Source: Bacteroidaceae bacterium (GTDB lineage Bacteria > Bacteroidota > Bacteroidia > Bacteroidales > Bacteroidaceae). Taken from it: 56,764 nt of DNA. Of this stretch, positions 35,189 through 43,388 are shown piece after piece. Each line of letters opens with the position of its first letter. Within the stretch, counting starts at the first letter, position 1. Under the pieces are notes generated by a model. It was given only the letters and a program-made list of their open reading frames with translations, made no database searches and was not told where the DNA came from. The stretch is taken from assembly GCA_017444485.1 (NCBI GenBank), contig JAFSWM010000115.1, forward strand, positions 1-56,764, given 5' to 3'. A program made the position numbers and the translations under genes.

Positions 35189-36526
35189 ATGAACTGCACC
35201 CTGCTGCGCCGCCATGCCGTGCGCATCTCCTTTTTCTTCCTGTCCGCCTTGCTCTCCACTAATCTGACTGCGCAGACCAACGGCAGCAATTCTCCCTACT
35301 CTCGGTATGGGTTCGGACTGCTGAGCGACGGCGCTCAGAGTTTCAACAAAGGAATGGCCGGTGTGGGCTACGCCATGAGCGATGGCGAACAACTCAACTT
35401 TAAGAACCCCGCCACCTTTGCGCTCACTGACAGCGCGTCGTTCCTCTTCGACATCGGTTTCACACTCCAAAATGCGAACATCGGCACCAAGGGCAACCGC
35501 GTCAATGCACGCAATGCCCGTGTGGACTATGCGGCTGCGGCATTTCGTATGCTGCCTGGCTTCGGCCTCTCTGTGGGACTACGCCCTTATAGCACCATAG
35601 GCTATAACCTCTCCGGCACCAGCACCTTTGAGCGCGCCGGTGTGGACGTCACGCAGACCGAAACCTATGATGGCGACGGCGGACTGCGCGAGGTGTATGG
35701 TGGGCTGGCTTTCGCACCTTTGCATGGCGACAAGCAGCGACTCAGCGCTGGCGTGAGCGTGGGCTACCTTTGGGGAGAACTGGACCACAGCGTGCAGATG
35801 TCGTTCAGCGACGCTACCATTTATTCGCGAAACCGCGAGTACAAGTCCCATATCAGCACTTACAAACTTGACTTCGGCCTGCTGTTCGAACAACGTCTGT
35901 CTGCCAAGAGCAAGGCCTCAATCGGTTTGGTCTATGGCCTTGGCCACAACATCGGTTCGCGGGCAGAGTATTACGACCAACAGAAGAACGGCACGACTGT
36001 CGTCAGCGCAGACACTCAGCGCGTGGCCAGCGCATATTCGCTGCCGCATACCTTTGGTGCAGGTTTAGGTTGGAACTACCGCGACCGCCTTCGTGTGGGG
36101 TTTGACTACACCTGGCAGAAATGGAGCGACGTCACTTCGCCCATACTCAGCGGAAACACTTACATCACGAGCAAAGGACAACTGAAGGACCGCCACTCCT
36201 TCTCGCTCGGTGCTGAATACCAGCCCAACCCCCGAAGCAATTATTGGCGCCATCACCTGCGCTACAGGGCCGGCGTCACCTACAGCACCCCCTACATCAA
36301 GGTGAACGGCGAGGACGGCCCGAGCGAATACGGCTTTAGCGCTGGGGTGTCGCTCCCCATTACCTCGCTCCACAACCAGTTCGACAACATTCCCTACCTT
36401 CACCTTTCAGCCGGTTTCCGCCGCGTGCAGCCCAAACACTCGTGGCAAGTGGCCGAAAACTATATGTGGGTGTCGGTGGGTCTGACCTTTAACGGGTCGT
36501 GGTTCCAAAAATCACACGTTTATTGA
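35189..36526 (+). CDS. Outer-membrane beta-barrel protein
   Basis: A 445-aa exported protein. The signal peptide (about 1-28, ending LTAQ) is followed by a long alternating beta pattern, with NSPYSRYGFGLL near the N-terminus and WVSVGLTFNGSWFQKSHVY at the C-terminus, typical of a barrel strand. It resembles FadL/PorV-like Bacteroidales outer-membrane proteins located between coaX and lptC. The function is unknown. The lptC frame continues past its stop, so translation of the two is probably linked. The start is the first ATG that gives a clean signal peptide. Confidence 0.8.
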   Translation: MNCTLLRRHAVRISFFFLSALLSTNLTAQTNGSNSPYSRYGFGLLSDGAQSFNKGMAGVGYAMSDGEQLNFKNPATFALTDSASFLFDIGFTLQNANIGTKGNRVNARNARVDYAAAAFRMLPGFGLSVGLRPYSTIGYNLSGTSTFERAGVDVTQTETYDGDGGLREVYGGLAFAPLHGDKQRLSAGVSVGYLWGELDHSVQMSFSDATIYSRNREYKSHISTYKLDFGLLFEQRLSAKSKASIGLVYGLGHNIGSRAEYYDQQKNGTTVVSADTQRVASAYSLPHTFGAGLGWNYRDRLRVGFDYTWQKWSDVTSPILSGNTYITSKGQLKDRHSFSLGAEYQPNPRSNYWRHHLRYRAGVTYSTPYIKVNGEDGPSEYGFSAGVSLPITSLHNQFDNIPYLHLSAGFRRVQPKHSWQVAENYMWVSVGLTFNGSWFQKSHVY

Positions 36527-36570
36527 TCAAGGTTGAAGAACAGGATGCTCCAACCTCTGTCTGCCCGCTC

Positions 36571-37194
36571 GTGAGATTTCCTGCACATACGTTGATTGTC
36601 GCAGTGCTTGCTGCCGCAGCGTCATTAACAGGCTGCGGAGGTGAGGCAGAGACCGGCAACGAGACCATCGCCATGCGCGACTCCACCCCCGTCATGGTCA
36701 CCACGGGTGTGTCGAAACTCATCAGCGACAGCGGAGTGATACGCTACCGCATCGTGGCTGAGGAGTGGCGTATGCTCGACCGCACGACTCCCCCGCGCCA
36801 GGAGTTTCTCAAGGGCATCTTCATGGAACGCTACAATCCGAAGTTCGAGCCCAACCTCACCATAGAGGCCGACACCGCGTTCTGCTACAACCAAAAACTT
36901 TGGGAACTGCGCGGACGGGTGCGCATTGTGAACCGTGAGAAGAATACGGTCTTCACCACCGAAGAACTCTTTTGGAACATGGACCAGCACCTCGTTTACG
37001 GCAGCAAACACATGCGCATCGTAGAGCCCGACCAAGAGATTGAGGGCGACAGTTTTGAGGCCGACGAACAACTGAACCACTATATTGTTCGCCAAAGCCG
37101 AGGCTTCATGCCCATGCCCGACGAACGCCATCGCCACAGCGCAGGCTCGCCGCCTGTACAAGCAGACAGCACGCGCAAAGATAGTGCACGATGA
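36571..37194 (+). CDS. lptC: LPS export protein LptC, lipoprotein-type
   Basis: An LptC-like protein bridging the LptBFG transporter to LptA in the periplasm. From the GTG at 36571 it has 207 aa with a compact lipoprotein signal ending SLTGC. The frame is open back to a GTG at 36499, inside the upstream gene, so the start is uncertain. The body has the LptC-type repeated strands, as in FLKGIFMERYNPKFEP and AFCYNQKLWELRGRVRIV. A lipidated LptC is usual in Bacteroidota. The corC-like gene follows 76 bp later. Confidence 0.8.
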   Translation: MRFPAHTLIVAVLAAAASLTGCGGEAETGNETIAMRDSTPVMVTTGVSKLISDSGVIRYRIVAEEWRMLDRTTPPRQEFLKGIFMERYNPKFEPNLTIEADTAFCYNQKLWELRGRVRIVNREKNTVFTTEELFWNMDQHLVYGSKHMRIVEPDQEIEGDSFEADEQLNHYIVRQSRGFMPMPDERHRHSAGSPPVQADSTRKDSAR

Positions 37195-37270
37195 AAACAG
37201 CCGAGGTTTGTTTAACAATAGACGTTTTCTACAAACGACACTACATACCGCCCTACCCCTACCATACATT

Positions 37271-38530
37271 ATGCTCCCTGTTATAGCCCTTCTGCTTTTG
37301 TCATTTGTAGCCGAAAGTTGCTACGTGGCCTTTATGCGTCCCGACGTGCTGCTGTGGCAGGCAGGACGCGACGAATATCGCCATGTGGCAAGCGCATTTC
37401 GCCTCATGAGCCGCCACAACCGCCTGTTCCTCACCACATGGCGTGCTGTGAGCGTGGGCAGCCTGCTCGCTGCAGGTGCATTAGGGGCAAATGAGGCAGA
37501 GGTATGGTTCTGCGAGATTCCTACTTGGCCTTTAGCAGGCATGCTGTTCGCCGCGGCGTTGGCTTTCGTACTTATTTTCGGCCTGCTGCCCTACCGCTTC
37601 TTCGGCACCGACCGCCACAGCCTGACCAAACGCCTCATCGCTTGGCCCGCTGTGGCCATAGCCTGCCTGGGGGCACTGCCCGTATGGGTCATCAGCGTGC
37701 TTACCGCCGCTGTGTTGCGCTTCTTCGGACTTACGACACCGCCCACAAAGCGCACCACCCGCGGCTATGACCTGGAAGCCCTGTTGCGGATTGGGCTGGA
37801 ACAGACTGGCACTTCGCGTACAAGCGCTTCGGAGGTAAAACTTCTGCACAATGCCTTGGAATTCAGCGATGTCAGCGTCAGAGAATGCCTTGTGCCTCGC
37901 ACAGAAATCGTTTTCGTGGAGCACACGGCTTCGCTCGAAGAACTGCGTCATGCGTTTGTGCGCAGCGGCAAGAGCAAAATTATCGTCTGCCAGGATGACC
38001 TCGACCACATTGCTGGCTATGTGCATTCTTCCAGCCTGTTCCATCTCGGACAAGACTGGCACGAGGCCATACTTTCCTTATCTGCCGTTCCCGAATCGAT
38101 GCTTGCCTCAGAGTTGTTGCACACGCTGCTGCAAGAGAAGCGGTCGCTGGCAGTTGTGGTGGACGAATTCGGCGGCACCAGTGGCATTGTCAGCATCGAA
38201 GACCTGGTGGAAGAGGTGCTTGGCGACATAGAGGACGAGCATGACTTCACCACGCTGACGGCACGCCGCGCTCCTGATGGTGACTACCTCCTGTCGGCAC
38301 GCCTGGAAGTGGAGCGCGTCAATGAGATGTTCGGTCTGAACCTCCCCGATAGTGACGACTACACCACCATTGCTGGCCTGCTACTCAATGCGCTGCGACG
38401 CTTTCCTAAGAATGGAGAAACCGTGACCTGCGGAGATTATGTCTTTAGGGTGATCCGCACCACGCCGCGCAAGATTGAACTGGTGCGCCTGCACGTCAGG
38501 GAGGACGATGAGCAAGAAGCAAAAGATTGA
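37271..38530 (+). CDS. CorC/HlyC-type transporter-associated protein (DUF21-CBS)
   Basis: A 419-aa membrane protein: an N-terminal DUF21-like region (about 1-165) with four hydrophobic helices, two CBS domains (about 205-325) with FSDVSVRECLVPRTEI and VVVDEFGGTSGIVSIEDLVE, and a C-terminal CorC_HlyC domain (about 335-415). Relatives are linked to magnesium/cobalt efflux. The ATG at 37271 is chosen; an earlier in-frame start at 37085 lies inside lptC. It ends convergently with the endonuclease gene at 38560. The ion specificity is not known. Confidence 0.87.
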   Translation: MLPVIALLLLSFVAESCYVAFMRPDVLLWQAGRDEYRHVASAFRLMSRHNRLFLTTWRAVSVGSLLAAGALGANEAEVWFCEIPTWPLAGMLFAAALAFVLIFGLLPYRFFGTDRHSLTKRLIAWPAVAIACLGALPVWVISVLTAAVLRFFGLTTPPTKRTTRGYDLEALLRIGLEQTGTSRTSASEVKLLHNALEFSDVSVRECLVPRTEIVFVEHTASLEELRHAFVRSGKSKIIVCQDDLDHIAGYVHSSSLFHLGQDWHEAILSLSAVPESMLASELLHTLLQEKRSLAVVVDEFGGTSGIVSIEDLVEEVLGDIEDEHDFTTLTARRAPDGDYLLSARLEVERVNEMFGLNLPDSDDYTTIAGLLLNALRRFPKNGETVTCGDYVFRVIRTTPRKIELVRLHVREDDEQEAKD

Positions 38531-38559
38531 ACCAGGCTCAATCCCCCGTAACTCCTTTC

Positions 38560-39591
38560 TTAATAACACAGATCCAAGATAAGCGGCAAGTGGTCGCTTG
38601 CCCCACCATGCCAATATCTACCGAGGAAGGTGCGCCGCAGTTTTACATCGCCGTTTCCCCCATCGGGCTCTACAAGATGAGGCAATGCTTGGATGGCACA
38701 GCCTACCGCCGTGGTGTGCAAGCCCTCACGAGAACGGAGCAGTGCACCGCTTACGAGTATGTTGTCTAGGCGGTTCCACACACCTCTATATTTATAAGTA
38801 CCCCTGACACCACCTGGTGCTTCAAGTCCCGCCGTGAGAACATACATTGCCGCAAGCGTCCCGATCGCGCCGCTATCGGGTGGCACGGAGGCTCCGAGGG
38901 TGGTTTTGATACAAGCGTTGTGCGGCTCGTCATTGAAGTCGCCAGCGATAATAATCTTCGCACAACTATCAGTCTGCAAGAGGCTGTCCACAGCGGCTCG
39001 TATCACGCCAGCGCACTGCATTCTGTAGGGCTCGCTCGCCCTACGCCCGCCACGGCGGCTGGGCAGGTGGCAGACAAAGACATGGAGCGTGTCGCCCGCT
39101 ACGGTCTCACCACTGACGAAAAGCACATCGCGCGAGGGATGGCCACTGCGCGGATTGACTGGCACACGCAGGCTGCGTGAGGAATAGGGGCGAAAGGCAA
39201 GCGGCTGGTAGAGCAACGCCACATCTATGCCGCGCGGATCAGCACTTCGTGTCATCACATACTCGTAGCCGAGGCGCGCCAAGAGTGACCTGCGCGTGAG
39301 CGCCGTTAGCACACTGTCGTTCTCCACCTCGCAGAGCGCGATGAGGTCCGCCGGTGTCGTGCCGCCCAGCGCTGCCAGCGTACGGGCCACGATGGAAAGT
39401 TTCGAGAAAAACCTCCCGCTTGTCCACCCATAAGCCCCGTCTGGAAGAAACTCTCGGTCCTCAAACCCCGCATCATGCACGGTGTCAAACAGATTTTCCA
39501 CGTTCCATTCCACCACGCGAAACCTACGCCCCTGTGCCACAGACATCAGTGGAAGGGCGAGAAGAAGTATTATCACGGACCATCGGTTCAC
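38560..39591 (-). CDS. Secreted endonuclease/exonuclease/phosphatase-family protein
   Basis: A 343-aa EEP-superfamily enzyme with a signal peptide (about 1-19, ending SVAQ). Catalytic motifs are in place: VVEWNVENLF, LIALCEVEND, IAGDFNDEP and GGASDHLPLIL. It would cut phosphodiester bonds in nucleic acids or lipids outside the cytoplasm. The start codon is a GTG at 39591, just 5 nt downstream of a TACTTTTG box, so the message is probably leaderless. It is convergent with the CorC-like gene. Confidence 0.88.
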   Translation of the reverse strand: MNRWSVIILLLALPLMSVAQGRRFRVVEWNVENLFDTVHDAGFEDREFLPDGAYGWTSGRFFSKLSIVARTLAALGGTTPADLIALCEVENDSVLTALTRRSLLARLGYEYVMTRSADPRGIDVALLYQPLAFRPYSSRSLRVPVNPRSGHPSRDVLFVSGETVAGDTLHVFVCHLPSRRGGRRASEPYRMQCAGVIRAAVDSLLQTDSCAKIIIAGDFNDEPHNACIKTTLGASVPPDSGAIGTLAAMYVLTAGLEAPGGVRGTYKYRGVWNRLDNILVSGALLRSREGLHTTAVGCAIQALPHLVEPDGGNGDVKLRRTFLGRYWHGGASDHLPLILDLCY

Positions 39592-39596
39592 AAGTG

Positions 39597-39604
39597 CAAA
39601 AGTA
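39597..39604 (-). promoter_or_regulatory. -7 promoter box for the endonuclease gene
   Basis: TACTTTTG on the minus strand, ending 5 nt before the GTG start. Confidence 0.6.
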
Positions 39605-39670
39605 TAAAATCCATATTAAACAGCCCGTGAGGGCAGATTTGCCCGCAGAAATTAGTAAACTTGCAGGCAG

Positions 39671-39708
39671 ATGGCAAAAAAGCGCTCAGGATATCATTTT
39701 TTTGCCAT
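39671..39708. other. AT-rich hairpin upstream of the sigma factor
   Basis: ATGGCAAAAAA (39671-39681) pairs with TTTTTTGCCAT (39698-39708). It lies 5 bp before the ECF-type promoter and could end leftover transcription from upstream. Confidence 0.5.
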
Positions 39709-39713
39709 TCCGT

Positions 39714-39738
39714 GTAACCTTTTCCCCGCACACCCGTC
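39714..39738 (+). promoter_or_regulatory. ECF-type promoter, likely autoregulatory
   Basis: GTAAC (39714-39718) and CGTC (39735-39738) are separated by 16 nt, matching the usual ECF -35/-10 arrangement (AAC core and CGTC). The sigma-factor ATG is 15 nt downstream. No TAnnTTTG box is present here, so the sigma factor probably drives its own operon. Confidence 0.6.
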
Positions 39739-39753
39739 TTTATTATACAAAGC

Positions 39754-40269
39754 ATGATGCGCACGATAGACTTTCGGAAGGACTTGCTCCCGCATAGCGA
39801 CAAATTGTTCCGCTTGGCATACCGCATCACGCTTGACAAGGCCGAGGCCGAAGACATTGCTGAGGAGACGTTGCTCCGTGTGTGGCAAAAGAGGGAAAGC
39901 CTTGACGAGATCAATAATCTCGAGACCTACCTCTACACCATCTGCCGCAATCTCGCGATAGACCACAACGCTCGCAAGGACTCCGCCAACCTGTCGCTCG
40001 ACACACACACGGCAGACAGCGCCGACACTGCAGCCACGCCGCTTGAACGCCTTGTAGCAGCCGACCGCTTAGATTGGGTACGCCGCATCCTCAACACACT
40101 GCCGCTGAAACAGCGCACCGTGCTTCAGTTGAGGGACATCGAAGAGAAAAGCGTCAGCGAAACCGCCGAGATACTGGGCATCAGCCAGGAAGACGTTAAG
40201 ACTACTCACCATCGCGCCCGCCGAGCCGTCCGCACCAAACTTGAAGAACTTGACAACCATGGACAATAA
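39754..40269 (+). CDS. ECF-type RNA polymerase sigma factor
   Basis: A 171-aa sigma-70 family protein with only regions 2 and 4. Region 2 (about 12-80) has DKLFRLAYRITLDKAEAED and YLYTICRNLAIDH; region 4 (about 110-165) has LPLKQRTVLQLRDIEEKSV and a helix-turn-helix ending TTHHRARRAVRTKL. A tandem ATGATG offers two starts. The next gene overlaps it by 11 bp and encodes a membrane protein of anti-sigma type. The signal sensed is unknown. Confidence 0.92.
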   Translation: MMRTIDFRKDLLPHSDKLFRLAYRITLDKAEAEDIAEETLLRVWQKRESLDEINNLETYLYTICRNLAIDHNARKDSANLSLDTHTADSADTAATPLERLVAADRLDWVRRILNTLPLKQRTVLQLRDIEEKSVSETAEILGISQEDVKTTHHRARRAVRTKLEELDNHGQ

Positions 40270-40774
40270 CTATATCGCACAACTGCTTGACCGCTATTTC
40301 GATTGCACCGCTACGGCATCGGAAGAGCGCATGCTCCGCGCCTATTTCAGCGGCAATGATGTGCCAGCAGAATTGGCGCGCTACAAAGCGTTGTTCGATG
40401 TACAAGAGGAGGCCGCAAAAGAAACCGTTTCGGCTGACTTTGCAGATCGTGTGTTAAAGAAGGCAGGCATCTCTCCCGTGGTGGAAGCCCGCCCGCGCAC
40501 CTTTTCTCTCCGTATCGCCCTACGACCGCTCTACAACGCCGTGGCCGCCATTGCCATCGTTATGCTTGTCGGACACCTTGCCCAGATTTCGTTCGGCACG
40601 TCAGCCGACCAAAACGGCGCAATGGAAGTGGCCGCCACCGAGCAGATCGACAGCACCGGCACCACCACCCTTGACCACATCAAAGCCGTGGGCGACGGGC
40701 AGAAGACCGCCACGCTCGGCGACAGCCTCAACGCTCCGGTACCCGAACGAGCCGCGACAGAGAAACGGCCATAA
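40259..40774 (+). CDS. Putative membrane anti-sigma factor
   Basis: A 171-aa protein with a soluble N-terminal domain (1-85, MDNNYIAQLLDRYFDCTAT...), one membrane helix (about 90-110, YNAVAAIAIVMLVGHLA) and a 60-residue outside tail rich in Thr, Asp and Ala. The N-terminal DRYFDCTAT-x-EE pattern is common in Bacteroidales anti-sigma-type proteins. It overlaps the sigma gene by 11 bp. No Bacteroides-type FecR domain is visible. The assignment rests on topology and position. Confidence 0.7.
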   Translation: MDNNYIAQLLDRYFDCTATASEERMLRAYFSGNDVPAELARYKALFDVQEEAAKETVSADFADRVLKKAGISPVVEARPRTFSLRIALRPLYNAVAAIAIVMLVGHLAQISFGTSADQNGAMEVAATEQIDSTGTTTLDHIKAVGDGQKTATLGDSLNAPVPERAATEKRP

Positions 40775-41061
40775 TAAAACTACACGAAAGGCGGCCTGCC
40801 GTCTATTATCCTAAGCACTCATAAAACAATCAAAGCCTATATAAAACAAGTCCGTCCGCGAGACGGCAAACCCTGAGGGCGAGAGTAAAACATCTGCCGA
40901 AGAAAGCCTTAAAACACCCTCTCACGACGCAGAAGAGGTTCAGTTCTCTCCTATGGGTTTTATCCAGCCGCATGGATAAATTAGTCGATAAGGGGAAGCG
41001 CACCATTTCAGGAACGCTTCCCCTCTTCGTTTTTGTGGAGGCCAAATGCGGCAATCAAGTA
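40775..41061 (+). other. Intergenic region with hairpins; possible 3' UTR or small RNA
   Basis: No ORF. It contains GGCGGC/GCCGTC, CCGTC/GACGG and TTTATCCA/TGGATAAA (40959-40966 with 40973-40980) hairpins, then a terminator at 40991-41024. This is either a 220-nt 3' UTR of the sigma operon or a separate small RNA; no TAnnTTTG box was found. Confidence 0.35.
40991..41034 (+). terminator. Rho-independent terminator
   Basis: AGGGGAAGCG (40991-41000) pairs perfectly with 41015-41024, and GTTTTT follows at 41029-41034. It can serve plus-strand transcripts and sits downstream of the minus-strand gene at 41062. Confidence 0.75.
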
Positions 41062-41610
41062 TCAGTAAGGAGTCTGACTGATTTCGAAGCCCTCGGGGTC
41101 GAAATCGTCATCGTCGTAGCCCGTGGCGCTAAACAGTTCGTCCTCATCGTCCTCGCCTATCGGCGTAACTTTGTGCGCCACGGGGTTAGCGACGCCGAGT
41201 TCAGCAATATGGAGCGGCGCATCGCCACGCGAGCGGCTCACCTGAGGACGTTCAAGGCTCTTGCCCGTGAGAATGTCGCGCACGTTGAGAAAGAAACTGC
41301 GCTCGCTGAAGGGATCGAAGACGAACTCTAATTTTTGGCCCTTGTCATCAAGGAATTCGTTGAGGTGCACGCTGTCCATGACATAGAGGTCGATATCGGC
41401 GGAGCCGGACCCCATGTCTTCGCGCGTGATCTGCTCACCGCGCTCCCATTCGTCATTGCAGACGTAGAAACTGGTCATCTGGTCGTCCGGATAGCCGCAC
41501 GATTCAAGAATCACCTTGCAGAGGTCGAGGAATGTGGCTTCACTGTCGATCTCAAACTCGCGAAGGAAGCCGTCCACTTCGTCGGAGACCATCTTAATCT
41601 TGAGTGTCAT
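41062..41610 (-). CDS. PRiA4 ORF3-like protein
   Basis: A 182-aa acidic protein resembling the plasmid pRiA4b ORF3 (IS1096 TnpR-like) family, with FYVCNDEWERGEQI, YVMDSVHLNEFLDDKG and KLEFVFDPFSERSFFLNV. The C-terminus is Asp/Glu-rich. The family has no known function and is not a resolvase despite the name. It follows lpxA by 15 bp on the same strand and so belongs to the lpxD-lpxC-lpxA transcription unit, as in other Bacteroidales. Confidence 0.8.
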   Translation of the reverse strand: MTLKIKMVSDEVDGFLREFEIDSEATFLDLCKVILESCGYPDDQMTSFYVCNDEWERGEQITREDMGSGSADIDLYVMDSVHLNEFLDDKGQKLEFVFDPFSERSFFLNVRDILTGKSLERPQVSRSRGDAPLHIAELGVANPVAHKVTPIGEDDEDELFSATGYDDDDFDPEGFEISQTPY

Positions 41611-41625
41611 GGCAAAAGAAGGAAG

Positions 41626-42399
41626 TTATTGCGGTTGCACGATACCACGCTTCGAACTATGGACGAAGTCGAGGATGTAGTCGATCTCCTTGCTGTGGGG
41701 TATTTCCTCCCTCACTTGGGCAAAGCGTTCGTCGCGCAGTTTATCTTTTTGATAAATGATACGGTAGGCATTATGTATGTTCTCAATGAGTTGCGGACTG
41801 AAGCCTCGGCGCCTCAAGCCTACGAGGTTCAGGCCCACCATGGCTATCGGCTCACGCGCACAAAGCACATAGGGCGGTATGTCCTGGCTGGTGCGCGACC
41901 CGCCGCCCACCATCACGTGACTACCTACGCGGCAGAATTGGTGGAACAGGCAATTGGCCGAAATGATGGCGCTGTCGTCAATGACCACTTCACCGGCTAT
42001 CTTCGTGCCATTGCCGATGATACAACCGCTGCCGATGCTCACGTCGTGAGCGATGTGCATGCTCTCCATGAAGAGGTTATGGCTGCCCACAACGGTCTTG
42101 CCGCGCGCGGCAGTGCCACGATTCATGGTCACATTCTCGCGGAAAGTGTTGCCATCGCCTATCTCGGCTGTGGTCTCCTCGCCTTGGAATTTGAGGTCCT
42201 GCGGAATGGCACCGATCACCGCGCCGGGGAAGAAGTGGTTCTTCTTGCCGATGCGTGTGCCGCTGAGGACCGTGACGCTGTTCATCAGCACGTTGCCTTC
42301 GCCGATGATCACGTTGTCGTCTATATAGCAGAAGGGGCCTATCTCGCAACTCTCAGCCACCTGTGCGTTGGGGCTGACGTAGGCTAAAGGGCTAATCAT
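41626..42399 (-). CDS. lpxA: UDP-N-acetylglucosamine acyltransferase
   Basis: A 257-aa left-handed beta-helix acyltransferase, adding the 3-hydroxyacyl chain to UDP-GlcNAc as the first step of lipid A synthesis. Hexapeptide repeats run from residue 5 to about 190 (ISPLAYVSPNAQVAES...). The catalytic region HNLFMESMHIAHDVSIGS and the C-terminal helical domain with NLVGLRRRGFS are typical. It is the third gene of the lpxD-lpxC-lpxA order, 64 bp after lpxC. Confidence 0.95.
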   Translation of the reverse strand: MISPLAYVSPNAQVAESCEIGPFCYIDDNVIIGEGNVLMNSVTVLSGTRIGKKNHFFPGAVIGAIPQDLKFQGEETTAEIGDGNTFRENVTMNRGTAARGKTVVGSHNLFMESMHIAHDVSIGSGCIIGNGTKIAGEVVIDDSAIISANCLFHQFCRVGSHVMVGGGSRTSQDIPPYVLCAREPIAMVGLNLVGLRRRGFSPQLIENIHNAYRIIYQKDKLRDERFAQVREEIPHSKEIDYILDFVHSSKRGIVQPQ

Positions 42400-42463
42400 T
42401 TTTTGATACGTTGATTAAGGGTTTGGTGTGGATGTTTGCGAATTGCATGGAAGCGTCGAACTC

Positions 42464-43387
42464 TCATTGCTCGTTGGCAGAAGTGAGACGCTGACGCACC
42501 AGGCGTGCGAACCGATTGTTTACGGTATGTCCAGGGCGCATGGCTACGATGCGACCTTGGATGCGGCAGCCTATCAGGGCCATGTCGCCGATAATATCAA
42601 GGAGTTTGTGGCGAGCAGGCTCGTTGTCCCACGTGAGCGGGCGGCTGTTGAGGTAGCCCAACTTGGTGGCGTCGCGATGGGCCACGCCCAACTGGTCGGC
42701 GATGCCGTCGAGCATCTCTTGGGAGACCTCGTGCTCGTAGATCACGATGGCATTGTCGAGGTCGCCGCCCTTGATGAGCCCCAGTTGAAGCAAGGGCAGA
42801 ATTTCGCGCACGAAGACAAAGGTGCGTGCGGCGGCGATCTCCTCGCCAAACTGCGACAAGTCGGCGAGCGAGGCCTGCTGGCTGTGGATGAACTGCGAGG
42901 GGAAGGCGATGGTAGCCTCCACGGAGAAGCCCTCTGCGGGCAAGAGCGTCAGCGCAGAGCCGTTCTCGGCATCCTCAAAGGTGATGGGTTCGCTCACCAC
43001 CAGTTCTTTGCGCTCAAGGTCTTGCTCCGTCACTCCGGCGCGGGCAATGGCTTCCCACACATAGCGTGCGCTACCATCGAGGATAGGCACCTCGGGACCG
43101 TCCACGCGGATCAGGCAATTGTCAATGCCGCTGGCATAGAGCGCGGCCATGCAGTGTTCTATTGTGGAGCAACGTGCATCGCCGCAAGCCACCACTGTGC
43201 CGCGGCTGGTGTCGATCACGTTCTCAGCCAACACGTCGATGAGGGGACTGCCCTCAAGGTCCGTGCGTTGTATCTTGTAACCAAAGCCTGCCTCCGCGGG
43301 CAAGAACTCCGCACAGAGCATCAGGCCGGTATGTAGTCCTTTGCCTTTCAGGGTGAAGGCGCTGGAGAGTGTTCTTTGCTTGGACAT
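42464..43387 (-). CDS. lpxC: UDP-3-O-acyl-GlcNAc deacetylase, without a FabZ domain
   Basis: A 307-aa zinc deacetylase for the committed step of lipid A synthesis. LKGKGLHTG, CSTIEHCMAALYASGIDN (zinc His) and ARHKLLDIIGDMAL (zinc His and Asp) are present. In most Bacteroidales LpxC is fused to a C-terminal FabZ dehydratase, giving about 460 aa. Here the protein stops at LTSANEQ, and only 64 bp remain before lpxA, so the FabZ domain is absent rather than frameshifted nearby. FabZ must be encoded elsewhere. Confidence 0.93.
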   Translation of the reverse strand: MSKQRTLSSAFTLKGKGLHTGLMLCAEFLPAEAGFGYKIQRTDLEGSPLIDVLAENVIDTSRGTVVACGDARCSTIEHCMAALYASGIDNCLIRVDGPEVPILDGSARYVWEAIARAGVTEQDLERKELVVSEPITFEDAENGSALTLLPAEGFSVEATIAFPSQFIHSQQASLADLSQFGEEIAAARTFVFVREILPLLQLGLIKGGDLDNAIVIYEHEVSQEMLDGIADQLGVAHRDATKLGYLNSRPLTWDNEPARHKLLDIIGDMALIGCRIQGRIVAMRPGHTVNNRFARLVRQRLTSANEQ

Positions 43388-43388
43388 T

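Noticed and set aside
41335..42387. 350-aa plus-strand frame opposite lpxA
   Set aside because: The lpxA hexapeptide repeats and operon context on the other strand are decisive.
42400..42464. Frameshifted FabZ remnant after lpxC
   Set aside because: Only 64 bp lie before lpxA, too little for any part of the domain, and no FabZ-like residues are readable.
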